From assembly GCA_000432595.1 (NCBI GenBank), contig HF996851.1:1-8969 (forward strand): a DNA stretch of 8,969 bases. The letters run 5' to 3'. Source of the DNA: Clostridium sp. CAG:710 (GTDB lineage Bacteria > Bacillota_I > Bacilli_A > RF39 > UBA660). The translations under genes and the position numbers were made by a program. The notes beneath the pieces were generated by a model. The model did not search any database. It saw nothing but the letters and a program-made list of their open reading frames with translations, and had not been told where the DNA came from. Shown piece after piece: positions 1 to 6,028 of the stretch (position 1 is the stretch's first letter; the number at the start of each line of letters is the position of its first letter).

Positions 1-1245
1 GTTTATAAAACAAGAATGAAAAAGGCAGAAAAATCTCCTAGTGAGACAACAAACTTTTTTGATGGACCAATCGCAAGAAATAAAATAAAGAAAATAACAT
101 TTTATGATACATTAAATGTAGAAGGATATTCAAATAACTTTGATATATCAGAAGATAGTAGTGGAAAAGTACTAGCGTGGTATAAAACCGATTCAACTGG
201 GTATTATGAACTAGCAATAGGACAAGATGGTGGAGTAATAGCAAATCCAAATATGGCCTATTACTTTAAAGGTTTAATCTTACTAGAAGAAATAAACTTA
301 GAAAAACTAGACACATTTGGCGTTGCAGAAATGCAGAATATGTTCGAAAATTGTAAAAATCTAAAAGAACTAGATTTATCAAGTTTTGATACAAAAAGCG
401 TAACAAGTATGGAAAGAATGTTTCTAAATTGTAGTAGTGTTAAGTCGATCAATTTAAAAAGCTTTAGGACGCCATCGCTATCATTTATTCACGATATATT
501 TAGTGGATGTAGTTCGCTTGTAGAATTAGATCTAACTAATTTTGATACTTCTAAGGCCACAAATTTTGCCAATATGTTTTTAAATTGTAAAAGTTTAACT
601 AAGTTAAATCTTACCGGATTTAAAACTACATCTGCTACTATTCTTGTAAATATGTTTAAAGGATGCAGTAGCTTGGAAGAGTTAGATATTACAAGTTTTA
701 ATACATCAAAAGTAAAAACAATGGGCAGTTTATTTTATGGTTGTACTTCATTAAAAAGCATAGATTTATCAAACTTTGATACAAGTAGTGTTGTTGATAT
801 GGGGGGAATGTTCTATAACTGTCAGGCACTTACCTCATTAGATTTATCAAGCTTTAATACATCAAATGTAACAAATATGGGTGATACATTTAATTGGTGT
901 ATTTCATTAAAAAATATAAATCTAAGCAGTTTTAATACAAGCAAAGTTACTACTATATCAAGTCTATTTTATAAATGTGAATCTTTAGATACAGTGGATT
1001 TAAGCAGTTTTGATACTTCAAATGTAGTAAATATGAGTAAAACATTTATGCTTTGTAATAATTTAACTACAATATATGTATCAGAATTGTGGAACACCTC
1101 AAAAGTTACTACATCAAATCTTATGTTTAATGAGTCAAGAAAACTAAAGGGTTCAAATGGTACTATTTCTTATTCATGGGATAAAGTTGATGTAGGTATG
1201 GCAAATTATACAACAGGATATTTAACTTATAAAGCAATTACATAG
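1..1245 (+). CDS. BspA-type leucine-rich repeat (DUF285) surface protein, 5'-truncated by window edge
   Basis: The reading frame is open from base 1. The first ATG (16) has no ribosome binding site, so the true start and any signal peptide probably lie upstream. Counting from that ATG, residues 1-97 are a non-repeat lead-in. Residues 98-357 are ten tandem 26-residue repeats (bases 307-1086, 78-bp period) of the form F-D/N-T-S-x-V-x-x-M-x-x-M-F-x-x-C-x-S-L-x-x-L-D-L-S-S, with Cys at repeat position 16 in all ten. A degenerate eleventh unit follows, then a tail ending in TTGYLTYK, as in many BspA-like proteins. The family is typically exported and linked to adhesion or host contact. No sortase motif or membrane anchor is seen at the C-terminus, so any anchor would have to be N-terminal. 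Family assignment is strong; ligand and role are unknown. No convincing terminator follows the TAG stop. Confidence 0.85.
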   Translation, partial: VYKTRMKKAEKSPSETTNFFDGPIARNKIKKITFYDTLNVEGYSNNFDISEDSSGKVLAWYKTDSTGYYELAIGQDGGVIANPNMAYYFKGLILLEEINLEKLDTFGVAEMQNMFENCKNLKELDLSSFDTKSVTSMERMFLNCSSVKSINLKSFRTPSLSFIHDIFSGCSSLVELDLTNFDTSKATNFANMFLNCKSLTKLNLTGFKTTSATILVNMFKGCSSLEELDITSFNTSKVKTMGSLFYGCTSLKSIDLSNFDTSSVVDMGGMFYNCQALTSLDLSSFNTSNVTNMGDTFNWCISLKNINLSSFNTSKVTTISSLFYKCESLDTVDLSSFDTSNVVNMSKTFMLCNNLTTIYVSELWNTSKVTTSNLMFNESRKLKGSNGTISYSWDKVDVGMANYTTGYLTYKAIT

Positions 1246-1266
1246 AATTGAAAAATCAAAAAAATG

Positions 1267-1295
1267 TTGACAACTATAGAAATATATATTATAAT
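1267..1295 (+). promoter_or_regulatory. Consensus sigma-A-type promoter of the infC operon
   Basis: A perfect -35 TTGACA (1267-1272) and a perfect -10 TATAAT (1290-1295) are separated by 17 bp. The predicted transcription start is near 1302, which gives a leader of about 160 nt before infC. A full-consensus promoter suits a highly expressed translation operon controlled downstream by attenuation. Confidence 0.9.
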
Positions 1296-1301
1296 CAGTG
1301 C

Positions 1302-1443
1302 ATAAATTAAAAAAGGAAAGAGATGTATCCACATCCACCTGATTAGCTTAAAGTAGCAATAGGTAAAGAGCCAAGTTGATTTTATATTTATAAATATAAT
1401 TTTGATTATGTCTTAAAAGTGGATACATTGTGTCCACTTTTTT
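1302..1443 (+). promoter_or_regulatory. infC-rpmI-rplT leader, L20-leader-type attenuator
   Basis: This is the untranslated leader between the promoter and infC. Bases 1323-1332 (ATGTATCCAC) are the perfect complement of 1419-1428 (GTGGATACAT), a 10-bp long-range helix enclosing small hairpins and an 18-bp AT palindrome (1382-1399). The 3' arm of this helix is also the 5' arm of the terminator at 1415-1443, so the two folds exclude each other. In Bacillus subtilis the infC-rpmI-rplT operon is repressed by L20 through its leader and premature termination. The same gene order, a leader and a terminator here support an L20-type leader. The L20 contact site itself could not be assigned, and which fold L20 favours is inference. 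Confidence 0.75.
1415..1443 (+). terminator. Intrinsic terminator (attenuator) upstream of infC
   Basis: The 5' arm AAAAGTGGATAC (1415-1426) pairs with GTGTCCACTTTT (1430-1441) over 12 bp with one G-U pair and a three-base loop, followed by more T. It ends 22 bases before the proposed infC start, so it can only serve as a conditional terminator for the operon. Confidence 0.85.
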
Positions 1444-1465
1444 AAGTTTAATGGAGGTGTTTTGT

Positions 1466-1990
1466 ATAGCAAGTTCGAAAGGTAATTTGTTGATTAATGA
1501 GCAAATTAAAGCTAATCAAGTTTTGGTAATTGGACCAAATGGAGAACAAGTTGGTGTAAAATCACTTAGTGATGCATTGACTTTATCTAGTTATGCTGGT
1601 TTGGATTTAGTTTTAATAAGTCCAAATGCTAATCCACCTGTTTGCAAGGTAATGGATTATAACAAGTATAAATATGAAAAGAGCAAAAAAGAAAAAGAGG
1701 CTTTAAAAAGACAAAAAGCTAATATGTCTGAATTAAAAGAATTTAGATTATCACCAGTAATAGATGTAGGTGACTTTGAAACAAAATTAAAACAAGTAAC
1801 TAAATATCTACAAAAGGGAGATAAAATTAAATTATCTATTCGTTTTAAGGGAAGACAAATGGCACATACAGAAATAGGTAAGGATGTATTGCTTAGGTTT
1901 TCAGCTCGTTTATCTGAGCTATCTGATATTGAGCAACAACCTAAACTTGATGGTAGAAGTATGACAATGTTATTAACACCAAAAAAATAA
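1466..1990 (+). CDS. infC: Translation initiation factor IF-3, probable AUA start
   Basis: IF3 binds the 30S subunit, keeps 50S away and checks initiator tRNA-start codon pairing. From 1466 the protein has 174 residues, a normal length. The N-domain begins with a LLINEQI block (8-14); the family signature PPVCKVMDYNKYKYE is at about 58-71; a basic linker covers about 72-86; the C-domain carries the LSIRFKGRQMAH block at about 123-134. The start is unusual. The strong site GGAGGTG (1453-1459) lies 6 bases before ATA at 1466, whereas the in-frame ATG at 1451 overlaps that site and has none of its own, and a GTG at 1430 lies inside the terminator hairpin. TTG codons at 1487 and 1490 are weaker alternatives. 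Non-AUG starts in infC (AUU in E. coli) underlie IF3 autoregulation. The product is certain and the AUA start is likely. Confidence 0.92.
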   Translation: MASSKGNLLINEQIKANQVLVIGPNGEQVGVKSLSDALTLSSYAGLDLVLISPNANPPVCKVMDYNKYKYEKSKKEKEALKRQKANMSELKEFRLSPVIDVGDFETKLKQVTKYLQKGDKIKLSIRFKGRQMAHTEIGKDVLLRFSARLSELSDIEQQPKLDGRSMTMLLTPKK

Positions 1991-2006
1991 TTGTAGGAGG
2001 AAAATT

Positions 2007-2192
2007 ATGCCAAAATTAAAAACTCATAAGGGAAGTTCAAAAGTATTCAAAAAAAGAAAAAATGATTATAAGATTGGTAGACCAGGTAGTAGACATAATA
2101 CTGGAAGTAAATCTACTAATCTAAATAGAAAAAATAGAAAAGGATCTCAATTAAGTAAAGCAGATCATAACAGATTAAAAAATTTAATCTAA
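2007..2192 (+). CDS. rpmI: 50S ribosomal protein L35
   Basis: This 61-residue, strongly basic protein opens with MPKLKTHKGSSKVFKK, the L35 hallmark, and has the KST...RKNRKG block in the middle. It is a structural component of the large subunit. AGGAGG (1995-2000) lies 6 bases before the ATG, and infC ends 16 bases upstream. Its position between infC and rplT is the standard order. The middle segment (about 17-33) is more divergent than in Bacillus L35, but length and ends fit. Confidence 0.95.
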   Translation: MPKLKTHKGSSKVFKKRKNDYKIGRPGSRHNTGSKSTNLNRKNRKGSQLSKADHNRLKNLI

Positions 2193-2214
2193 TTAGTGTT
2201 TAGGAGGATAAAAA

Positions 2215-2766
2215 ATGACAAGAGTAAAAAATGGTGTTGCTACTAAAGCTCGTCACAAAAAAATATTAAAACAAGCTAAAGGATATTGGGGTAGCAAACA
2301 TAGATTATATAAAACTGCAAAAGAACAATTAATGCATTCAGGAAAATATGCTTTCCGTGATAGAAAACAAAAGAAAAGAGATTTCAGAAAATTATGGATT
2401 ACAAGAATTAATGCAGCTTGCCGTGAAAATGAAATTAGTTATTCTAGATTTATAGAAGGACTTAACTATGCTGGAATCGAAATAAACAGAAAAATGGCTT
2501 CAGAAATAGCTATTAACGATCCAAAGGCGTTTACTGAAATGGTTAATGTTGCAAAAAAAGCATTAGAAGCAAAAAAAGCAGGAAAAGAATATGTTGTAAA
2601 AGCAACAAAGACTACTAGTAAACCAGTAGCAAAAAAAGAGACAAAAGAAGTAGCAACTGATATTTCTAAACTTACAGTTGCTGAATTAAAGAAAATTGCA
2701 GCTGATAAGAATATAACTATTCCAGCTGGAGCAAAAAAAGCTGATATATTAGAATTATTAAAATAA
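2215..2766 (+). CDS. rplT: 50S ribosomal protein L20 with C-terminal HeH/SAP-like extension
   Basis: Residues 1 to about 118 are a full L20: the basic N-terminal extension, the GYWGSKHRLYKTAKEQ block (23-38), RDRKQKKRDFRKLWITRINA (48-67), then the globular domain. L20 is needed early in 50S assembly and is the usual autogenous repressor of this operon. The protein runs to 183 residues rather than about 118. A Lys/Thr-rich linker (119-151) leads to a compact final domain at 152-183 that begins LTVAELKKIAADKN and ends KKADILELLK. This resembles the HeH/LEM, SAP and Rho N-terminal helix-extended-loop-helix folds. AGGAGG (2202-2207) is 7 bases before the ATG. The domain assignment is by eye; the L20 core is certain. 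Confidence 0.95.
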   Translation: MTRVKNGVATKARHKKILKQAKGYWGSKHRLYKTAKEQLMHSGKYAFRDRKQKKRDFRKLWITRINAACRENEISYSRFIEGLNYAGIEINRKMASEIAINDPKAFTEMVNVAKKALEAKKAGKEYVVKATKTTSKPVAKKETKEVATDISKLTVAELKKIAADKNITIPAGAKKADILELLK

Positions 2767-2782
2767 TCATATTAATGAATTG

Positions 2783-2810
2783 GTTTATCTAGTGCCTTAG
2801 GGTGATAAAC
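2783..2810 (+). promoter_or_regulatory. Hairpin in the rplT-rpsB spacer, possible S2 leader element
   Basis: A perfect 7-bp stem GTTTATC (2783-2789) / GATAAAC (2804-2810) closes a 14-base loop that holds the GC-richest bases of the 87-bp spacer. No T-run follows, so it is not a standard intrinsic terminator, and I see no convincing promoter between it and rpsB. It could be an RNA-processing or regulatory element for rpsB-tsf. Confidence 0.35.
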
Positions 2811-2853
2811 TTTAGAAATTAATAAGTGTATAACGAAAAGGAGAAAATAAAAA

Positions 2854-3846
2854 ATGACAGTAGTTTCAATGAATTATTTATTAGAAGCAGGTGTTCACTT
2901 CGGACACCAAAGAAGAAGATGGAATCCAAAAATGAGAGAATATATATATACTTCTCGTGATGATATATATATAATCGACTTACAAAAAACAGCAAAGAAA
3001 ATTGAAGAAGCTTATGCAGCAATGAAGGAAATTGCTGAAGCTGAAGGAAAAGTACTATTTGTTGGTACTAAAAAACAAGCTCAAGAAGCAGCAGAAGAAT
3101 GTGCTCTTAGAACTAACATGTATTTCGTTAATGAAAGATGGTTAGGTGGTACATTAACTAACTTTAAAACAATTAGATCTAGAATTAAACGTCTAGAACA
3201 AATTGAAAAAATGGAAAGTGATGGTACTTTTGATTTATTACCTAAAAAAGAAGTAATTAAAATTAAAAAAGAGTATGACAAATTAAATAAATATCTACGT
3301 GGTATTAGAGAAATGAAAAAATTACCAGCTGCATTAGTAATTGTTGATCCTCGTAAAGAAGAAAATGCAATTAAAGAAGCTAGAATATTAAATATTCCTG
3401 TATTTGGTGTAGTAGATACTAACTGCGATCCTGATATGGTTGATTACGTTATTCCTGGTAATGATGACGCTGTTAGAAGTGTTAAATTAATGCTTGGAGT
3501 ATTAACAAATGCAATTGCTGAAGTTAATGGTAATGAAATGATTGATTTCTTAACTGAAGAAGATAAAGCTAAAGCAGAAAAGAAAGCAAAAAAACAAGAA
3601 ATAAAAGAAGAAATCAAAGAAGTAAAAGAAAACGCTAAAGAGAAAAAAGAAGAAATTAAAGAAAACATCAAAGCTACTAAAAAAGAAGTTAAAGAAGCAG
3701 CAAAAGAAGTTGTAGAGGATGTTAAAGATGTTATGAAAGATATCAAAGATATGACTTTAACAGAATTAAAAGAAGTAGCAAAAATTAAAGGTATTAAAGG
3801 ATACTCAAAATTAAAGAAAGATGAACTTCTTGAAGTTTTAAAATAG
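2854..3846 (+). CDS. rpsB: 30S ribosomal protein S2 with K/E-rich linker and C-terminal Rho_N-like domain
   Basis: The S2 core occupies residues 1 to about 228: LLEAGVHFGHQRRRWNPKM (9-27), IYIIDLQKT (38-46), the FVNERWLGGTLTNF signature (91-104), and the second block with PGNDDAVRSVKLM (201-213). S2 sits on the 30S platform near S1 and the mRNA exit. The protein has 330 residues, well beyond the usual length of about 230-250. Residues 235-296 are almost entirely Lys, Glu, Ala and Val and look like a long charged helix. Residues 299-330 (MTLTELKEVAKIKGIKGY..., ending KKDELLEVLK) closely match the Rho N-terminal motif pattern. AAGGAG (2838-2843) lies 10 bases before the ATG. Core identity is certain; the terminal domain is assigned by motif reading. 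Confidence 0.95.
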   Translation: MTVVSMNYLLEAGVHFGHQRRRWNPKMREYIYTSRDDIYIIDLQKTAKKIEEAYAAMKEIAEAEGKVLFVGTKKQAQEAAEECALRTNMYFVNERWLGGTLTNFKTIRSRIKRLEQIEKMESDGTFDLLPKKEVIKIKKEYDKLNKYLRGIREMKKLPAALVIVDPRKEENAIKEARILNIPVFGVVDTNCDPDMVDYVIPGNDDAVRSVKLMLGVLTNAIAEVNGNEMIDFLTEEDKAKAEKKAKKQEIKEEIKEVKENAKEKKEEIKENIKATKKEVKEAAKEVVEDVKDVMKDIKDMTLTELKEVAKIKGIKGYSKLKKDELLEVLK

Positions 3847-3854
3847 GTGATAAT

Positions 3855-4730
3855 ATGTTTAGCGCAAGTGATGTAAAAGAATTAAGAGAAAAAACTGGTG
3901 CTGGTATGCTTGACTGTAAAAAGGCATTACAAGAATCAGAAGGAAATATGGAAAAAGCCATTGATTGGCTAAGAGAAAAAGGAATTTCAAAGGCTGCTAA
4001 AAAAGAATCAAGAATTGCAGCTGAAGGATTAAGCGAAATTCTAGTAGATGGAAATAAAGCGGTTATATTAGAGATTAACTCTGAAACTGACTTTGTTGCT
4101 AAAAATGCTGAATTCACAAACTTTGTATCTCTTCTTGCTAAAGTTGTATTAGAAAATTGCCCTAAAACTATGGAAGAAGCAATGGAACTTCCTATGGGTG
4201 ATGGAACTGTTAATAGTAGTTTAATTAACTTAATTGCAAAAATTGGTGAAAAAATAAGTTTCAGAAGATTTGAAATCGTAGAAAAAAATGATAATCAAGT
4301 ATTTGGAGTTTATAACCATCAAAATCTTGGAAAGATTAATGTTATTACTGTATTAGATGGTGATAATAGCGAAATTGCAAGAGATGTTGCTATGCACGTT
4401 GCTGCAATGAATCCTGGATACTTATCAAGAAGCGATGTACCAGAAGATGTAATTAATCATGAAAAAGATGTAATTAAAAAACAAGCAATTGAAGAAGGAA
4501 AACCTGCTGAAATTGCAGAAAAAATGGTTAATGGTAGAATTAATAAATTCTATAAAGAAGTTTGCTTACTTGAACAACCATTCATTAAAGATTCAGACTT
4601 AGATGTAGCTGGTTATGCAAAAGCTAATAATATGGCTGTTGTAAAATTTGTTCGTTTTGAAGTTGGAGAAGGAATGGAAAAAAGAAACGACGATTTTGCA
4701 AGTGAAGTAATGAGTCAAATTAATGGTTAA
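3855..4730 (+). CDS. tsf: Elongation factor Ts
   Basis: EF-Ts is the nucleotide exchange factor that releases GDP from EF-Tu. The 291 residues match the family length. The N-terminal UBA-like domain (about 1-40) has LREKTGAGMLDCKKAL (10-25). The TDFVA motif that inserts into EF-Tu is at 78-82 within NSETDFVAKN. The core subdomains follow, including MHVAAMNP and a C-terminal GEGMEKR block. The site AGGTGAT (3845-3851) overlaps the rpsB stop codon and ends 3 bases before the ATG, so the two genes are tightly coupled. A terminator follows at once, ending the operon. Confidence 0.97.
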   Translation: MFSASDVKELREKTGAGMLDCKKALQESEGNMEKAIDWLREKGISKAAKKESRIAAEGLSEILVDGNKAVILEINSETDFVAKNAEFTNFVSLLAKVVLENCPKTMEEAMELPMGDGTVNSSLINLIAKIGEKISFRRFEIVEKNDNQVFGVYNHQNLGKINVITVLDGDNSEIARDVAMHVAAMNPGYLSRSDVPEDVINHEKDVIKKQAIEEGKPAEIAEKMVNGRINKFYKEVCLLEQPFIKDSDLDVAGYAKANNMAVVKFVRFEVGEGMEKRNDDFASEVMSQING

Positions 4731-4753
4731 AAGAACAGAAATGTTCTTTTTTT
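4729..4753 (+). terminator. Intrinsic terminator after tsf
   Basis: AAAAGAACA (4729-4737) pairs with TGTTCTTTT (4742-4750) around the loop GAAA, and T continues to 4753. The hairpin starts in the last bases of the tsf stop codon. It closes the infC-to-tsf block. Confidence 0.92.
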
Positions 4754-4774
4754 CTTGCTAATTAGTTTTACTTA

Positions 4775-4803
4775 TTGACAAGTATTTCTTTGGCAGTTAT
4801 TAT
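4775..4803 (+). promoter_or_regulatory. Promoter of the 4887 gene
   Basis: A perfect -35 TTGACA (4775-4780) and TATTAT -10 (4798-4803) have 17-bp spacing. Transcription would begin near 4810, leaving a leader of about 77 nt. Confidence 0.85.
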
Positions 4804-4817
4804 AGAAACTTAGGAAG

Positions 4818-4869
4818 TACTAATATAAAAATATGAAACAGCAAATTAAATTTAGCTTGCATATTAGTA
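4818..4869 (+). promoter_or_regulatory. Folded 5' leader of the 4887 gene
   Basis: TACTAATAT (4818-4826) is the perfect complement of ATATTAGTA (4861-4869). The 34-base interval contains a second short pairing, GCAA (4841-4844) with TTGC (4857-4860). The outer stem ends 8 bases before the ribosome binding site GGTGAT (4878-4883). No T-run follows. This could be a translational control or mRNA-stabilising element; it matches no riboswitch class that I recognise. Confidence 0.4.
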
Positions 4870-4886
4870 TATAAAAAGGTGATAAA

Positions 4887-5843
4887 ATGATTCGAAAAAT
4901 TAGTGCAAGAAATATTAATGAAATATATAGAAATAGTGCTTTTAGAATAGTAAATGCAGCTCCACCAGAAGATATAGATGAATTTTCAAGAATAATTGTA
5001 TCTACAATATTATATATTAGAGAAAATGATTACGACTTCTATAATAAGATGATCACATCCATTTATCCAATCTATTATATAGAAAATAGATATTTTGAAA
5101 GAAGTGATGCTAAACTTCTTAAAGAATCATTCGCAAACTATGATCTTAGAAATGAATTTGATACAATTACATCATTTGAAGAATTGGATTGTGTAATAGA
5201 AACAAGCCCCAAAATCTTAATTGATATGCTTGCTTATAATAGAATATTTTTTTCAAGACCTGCACTAGAGAGAAGAGAAATCTTTTTAAAAACATCTTGT
5301 TACGACGAATATTTAACAAATATTAATCCTCTTTATTTTTTAGATAAATTTGACTATACTTGTAGAATTTCTGGTAATGACCTTTATGAATTATATAATG
5401 TGGCTTTTTGCGATGAAGTTATGTTTTCTAAGAATTTTCAAACTATGATGGACACGGCAGACAAAGAAGCTAAACAGGAAGTATGCTTTTATTTAGAAAA
5501 CTTATCTTTTTATGACATGGAAGCATATTCATCTGTACTTGATGAAATATTATTTGATTCATATAAATTTTTAAAGTTTTTAAGTGAGAGTTATACGCTT
5601 GATGAATCTAAAGCAAAACTATTAAATTTTTTAGAGCAAGATAACATAACTTTTGATGATTATTTAAATGTAAGTATTGATGAAAATTTAAATGGTAAAG
5701 ATAACTTCTTATTTGATGTAATAGATAATTATATCTCATATAAAAGTAGGGGAATAGGATTTGAAGAGTCATTAAATGAATATTATGAAAATAAGAAAAA
5801 TACTATAAAAATAAAAAGAATAGGTAATAAAGGATTGAAATAA
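4887..5843 (+). CDS. Unrecognised 318-residue cytoplasmic protein
   Basis: I do not recognise this protein. It starts at ATG 4887 after AAAGGTGAT (4875-4883), the same type of site used by tsf. It has no signal peptide or hydrophobic membrane-length segment and is rich in Asp, Glu, Asn, Phe and Tyr. It reads as mostly short amphipathic helices, so an all-alpha soluble fold is plausible. Five scattered cysteines show no CxxC pairing, and no nucleotide-binding, nuclease or helix-turn-helix motif is apparent. The C-terminus turns basic (KNTIKIKRIGNKGLK). It is monocistronic, with its own consensus promoter, a folded leader and a terminator. Codon use resembles its neighbours, so recent transfer is not indicated. 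It sits where pyrH would be in many Bacillota but bears no resemblance to UMP kinase. Confidence 0.85.
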   Translation: MIRKISARNINEIYRNSAFRIVNAAPPEDIDEFSRIIVSTILYIRENDYDFYNKMITSIYPIYYIENRYFERSDAKLLKESFANYDLRNEFDTITSFEELDCVIETSPKILIDMLAYNRIFFSRPALERREIFLKTSCYDEYLTNINPLYFLDKFDYTCRISGNDLYELYNVAFCDEVMFSKNFQTMMDTADKEAKQEVCFYLENLSFYDMEAYSSVLDEILFDSYKFLKFLSESYTLDESKAKLLNFLEQDNITFDDYLNVSIDENLNGKDNFLFDVIDNYISYKSRGIGFEESLNEYYENKKNTIKIKRIGNKGLK

Positions 5844-5863
5844 TTTAAAATGTGCGTTAATAT
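5835..5863 (+). promoter_or_regulatory. Probable tRNA-Gln promoter inside the upstream gene end and terminator
   Basis: TTGAAA (5835-5840) and TAATAT (5858-5863) are 17 bp apart. The -35 lies in the last codons of the upstream gene and the -10 lies in the loop and inner stem of its terminator. The start would fall near 5870, about 13 nt before the mature tRNA. Since the terminator would otherwise cut tRNA-Gln off, a promoter is needed here. Confidence 0.55.
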
Positions 5864-5880
5864 ATTAATGTACATTTTTT
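5847..5880 (+). terminator. Intrinsic terminator after the 4887 gene
   Basis: AAAATGTGCGTTAA (5847-5860) pairs with TTAATGTACATTTT (5865-5878) over 14 bp with two G-U pairs and a four-base loop, followed by TT. It ends 2 bases before tRNA-Gln. Confidence 0.8.
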
Positions 5881-5882
5881 AT

Positions 5883-5957
5883 TGCCCCGTAGCCAAGCGG
5901 TAAGGCTGTGCGCTCTGACCGCACCATGCGCTAGTTCGAATCTAGCCGGGGCAGCCA
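5883..5957 (+). tRNA. tRNA-Gln (anticodon CTG)
   Basis: The cloverleaf closes fully. Acceptor TGCCCCG (5883-5889) pairs with CGGGGCA (5947-5953); the D-stem is GCC/GGC with loop AAGCGGTAA; the anticodon stem GTGCG/CGCAC holds loop CTCTGAC with CTG at 5915-5917; the T-arm GCTAG/CTAGC has loop TTCGAAT. Discriminator G (5954) and an encoded CCA (5955-5957) follow. The U1-A72 pair and the TAGCCAAGCGGTAAGGC D-arm are typical of bacterial tRNA-Gln. C34 should read only CAG, so a TTG isoacceptor must exist elsewhere to read CAA. Confidence 0.96.
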
Positions 5958-5971
5958 ATTAAAATAATTAA

Positions 5972-5999
5972 TTGTTTATATAAAAAAGTATGTTAAAAT
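5972..5999 (+). promoter_or_regulatory. Possible promoter for tRNA-Glu
   Basis: TTGTTT (5972-5977) and TAAAAT (5994-5999), preceded by TG one base upstream (extended -10), have 16-bp spacing. The start would fall near 6006, inside the inverted repeat before tRNA-Glu. The tRNAs could equally be one transcript from the upstream promoter. Confidence 0.4.
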
Positions 6000-6026
6000 A
6001 ATATTATCTAAAAAAGATAATATTAT
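5998..6026 (+). repeat. Perfect 11-bp inverted repeat between the two tRNAs
   Basis: ATAATATTATC (5998-6008) is repeated in inverse as GATAATATTAT (6016-6026) around the loop TAAAAAA. No T-run follows, so it does not look like a forward terminator. It ends 2 bases before tRNA-Glu and may guide 5'/3' processing of a dicistronic precursor. Confidence 0.7.
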
Positions 6027-6028
6027 AC

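Noticed and set aside
16..45. ATG 16 as the true start of the surface protein
   Set aside because: There is no ribosome binding site in the 15 bases available, the frame is open to base 1 and no signal peptide follows, so a truncated gene is more likely.
307..1086. Tandem 78-bp periodicity considered as a CRISPR or DNA repeat array
   Set aside because: The periodicity is at protein level, with substantial nucleotide divergence between units and an open reading frame throughout. There are no constant repeats with variable spacers.
1430..1465. Longer infC reading frame starting at GTG 1430 (or ATG 1451)
   Set aside because: GTG 1430 is the first base of the terminator's 3' arm and has no ribosome binding site. 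ATG 1451 overlaps GGAGGTG, which is correctly spaced only for ATA 1466. The extra residues do not resemble IF3.
3550..3740. A/G-rich, Lys/Glu-repetitive stretch in rpsB as a possible frameshift or assembly artefact
   Set aside because: The frame stays open through it and resumes a recognisable Rho_N-like domain, so it reads as a genuine charged helical linker. Minus-strand frames across it are mirror artefacts of the composition.
5998..6026. Inter-tRNA inverted repeat as an intrinsic terminator
   Set aside because: It is followed by AC and then the tRNA, with no T-run, and a forward terminator here would cut off tRNA-Glu unless a second promoter is used.
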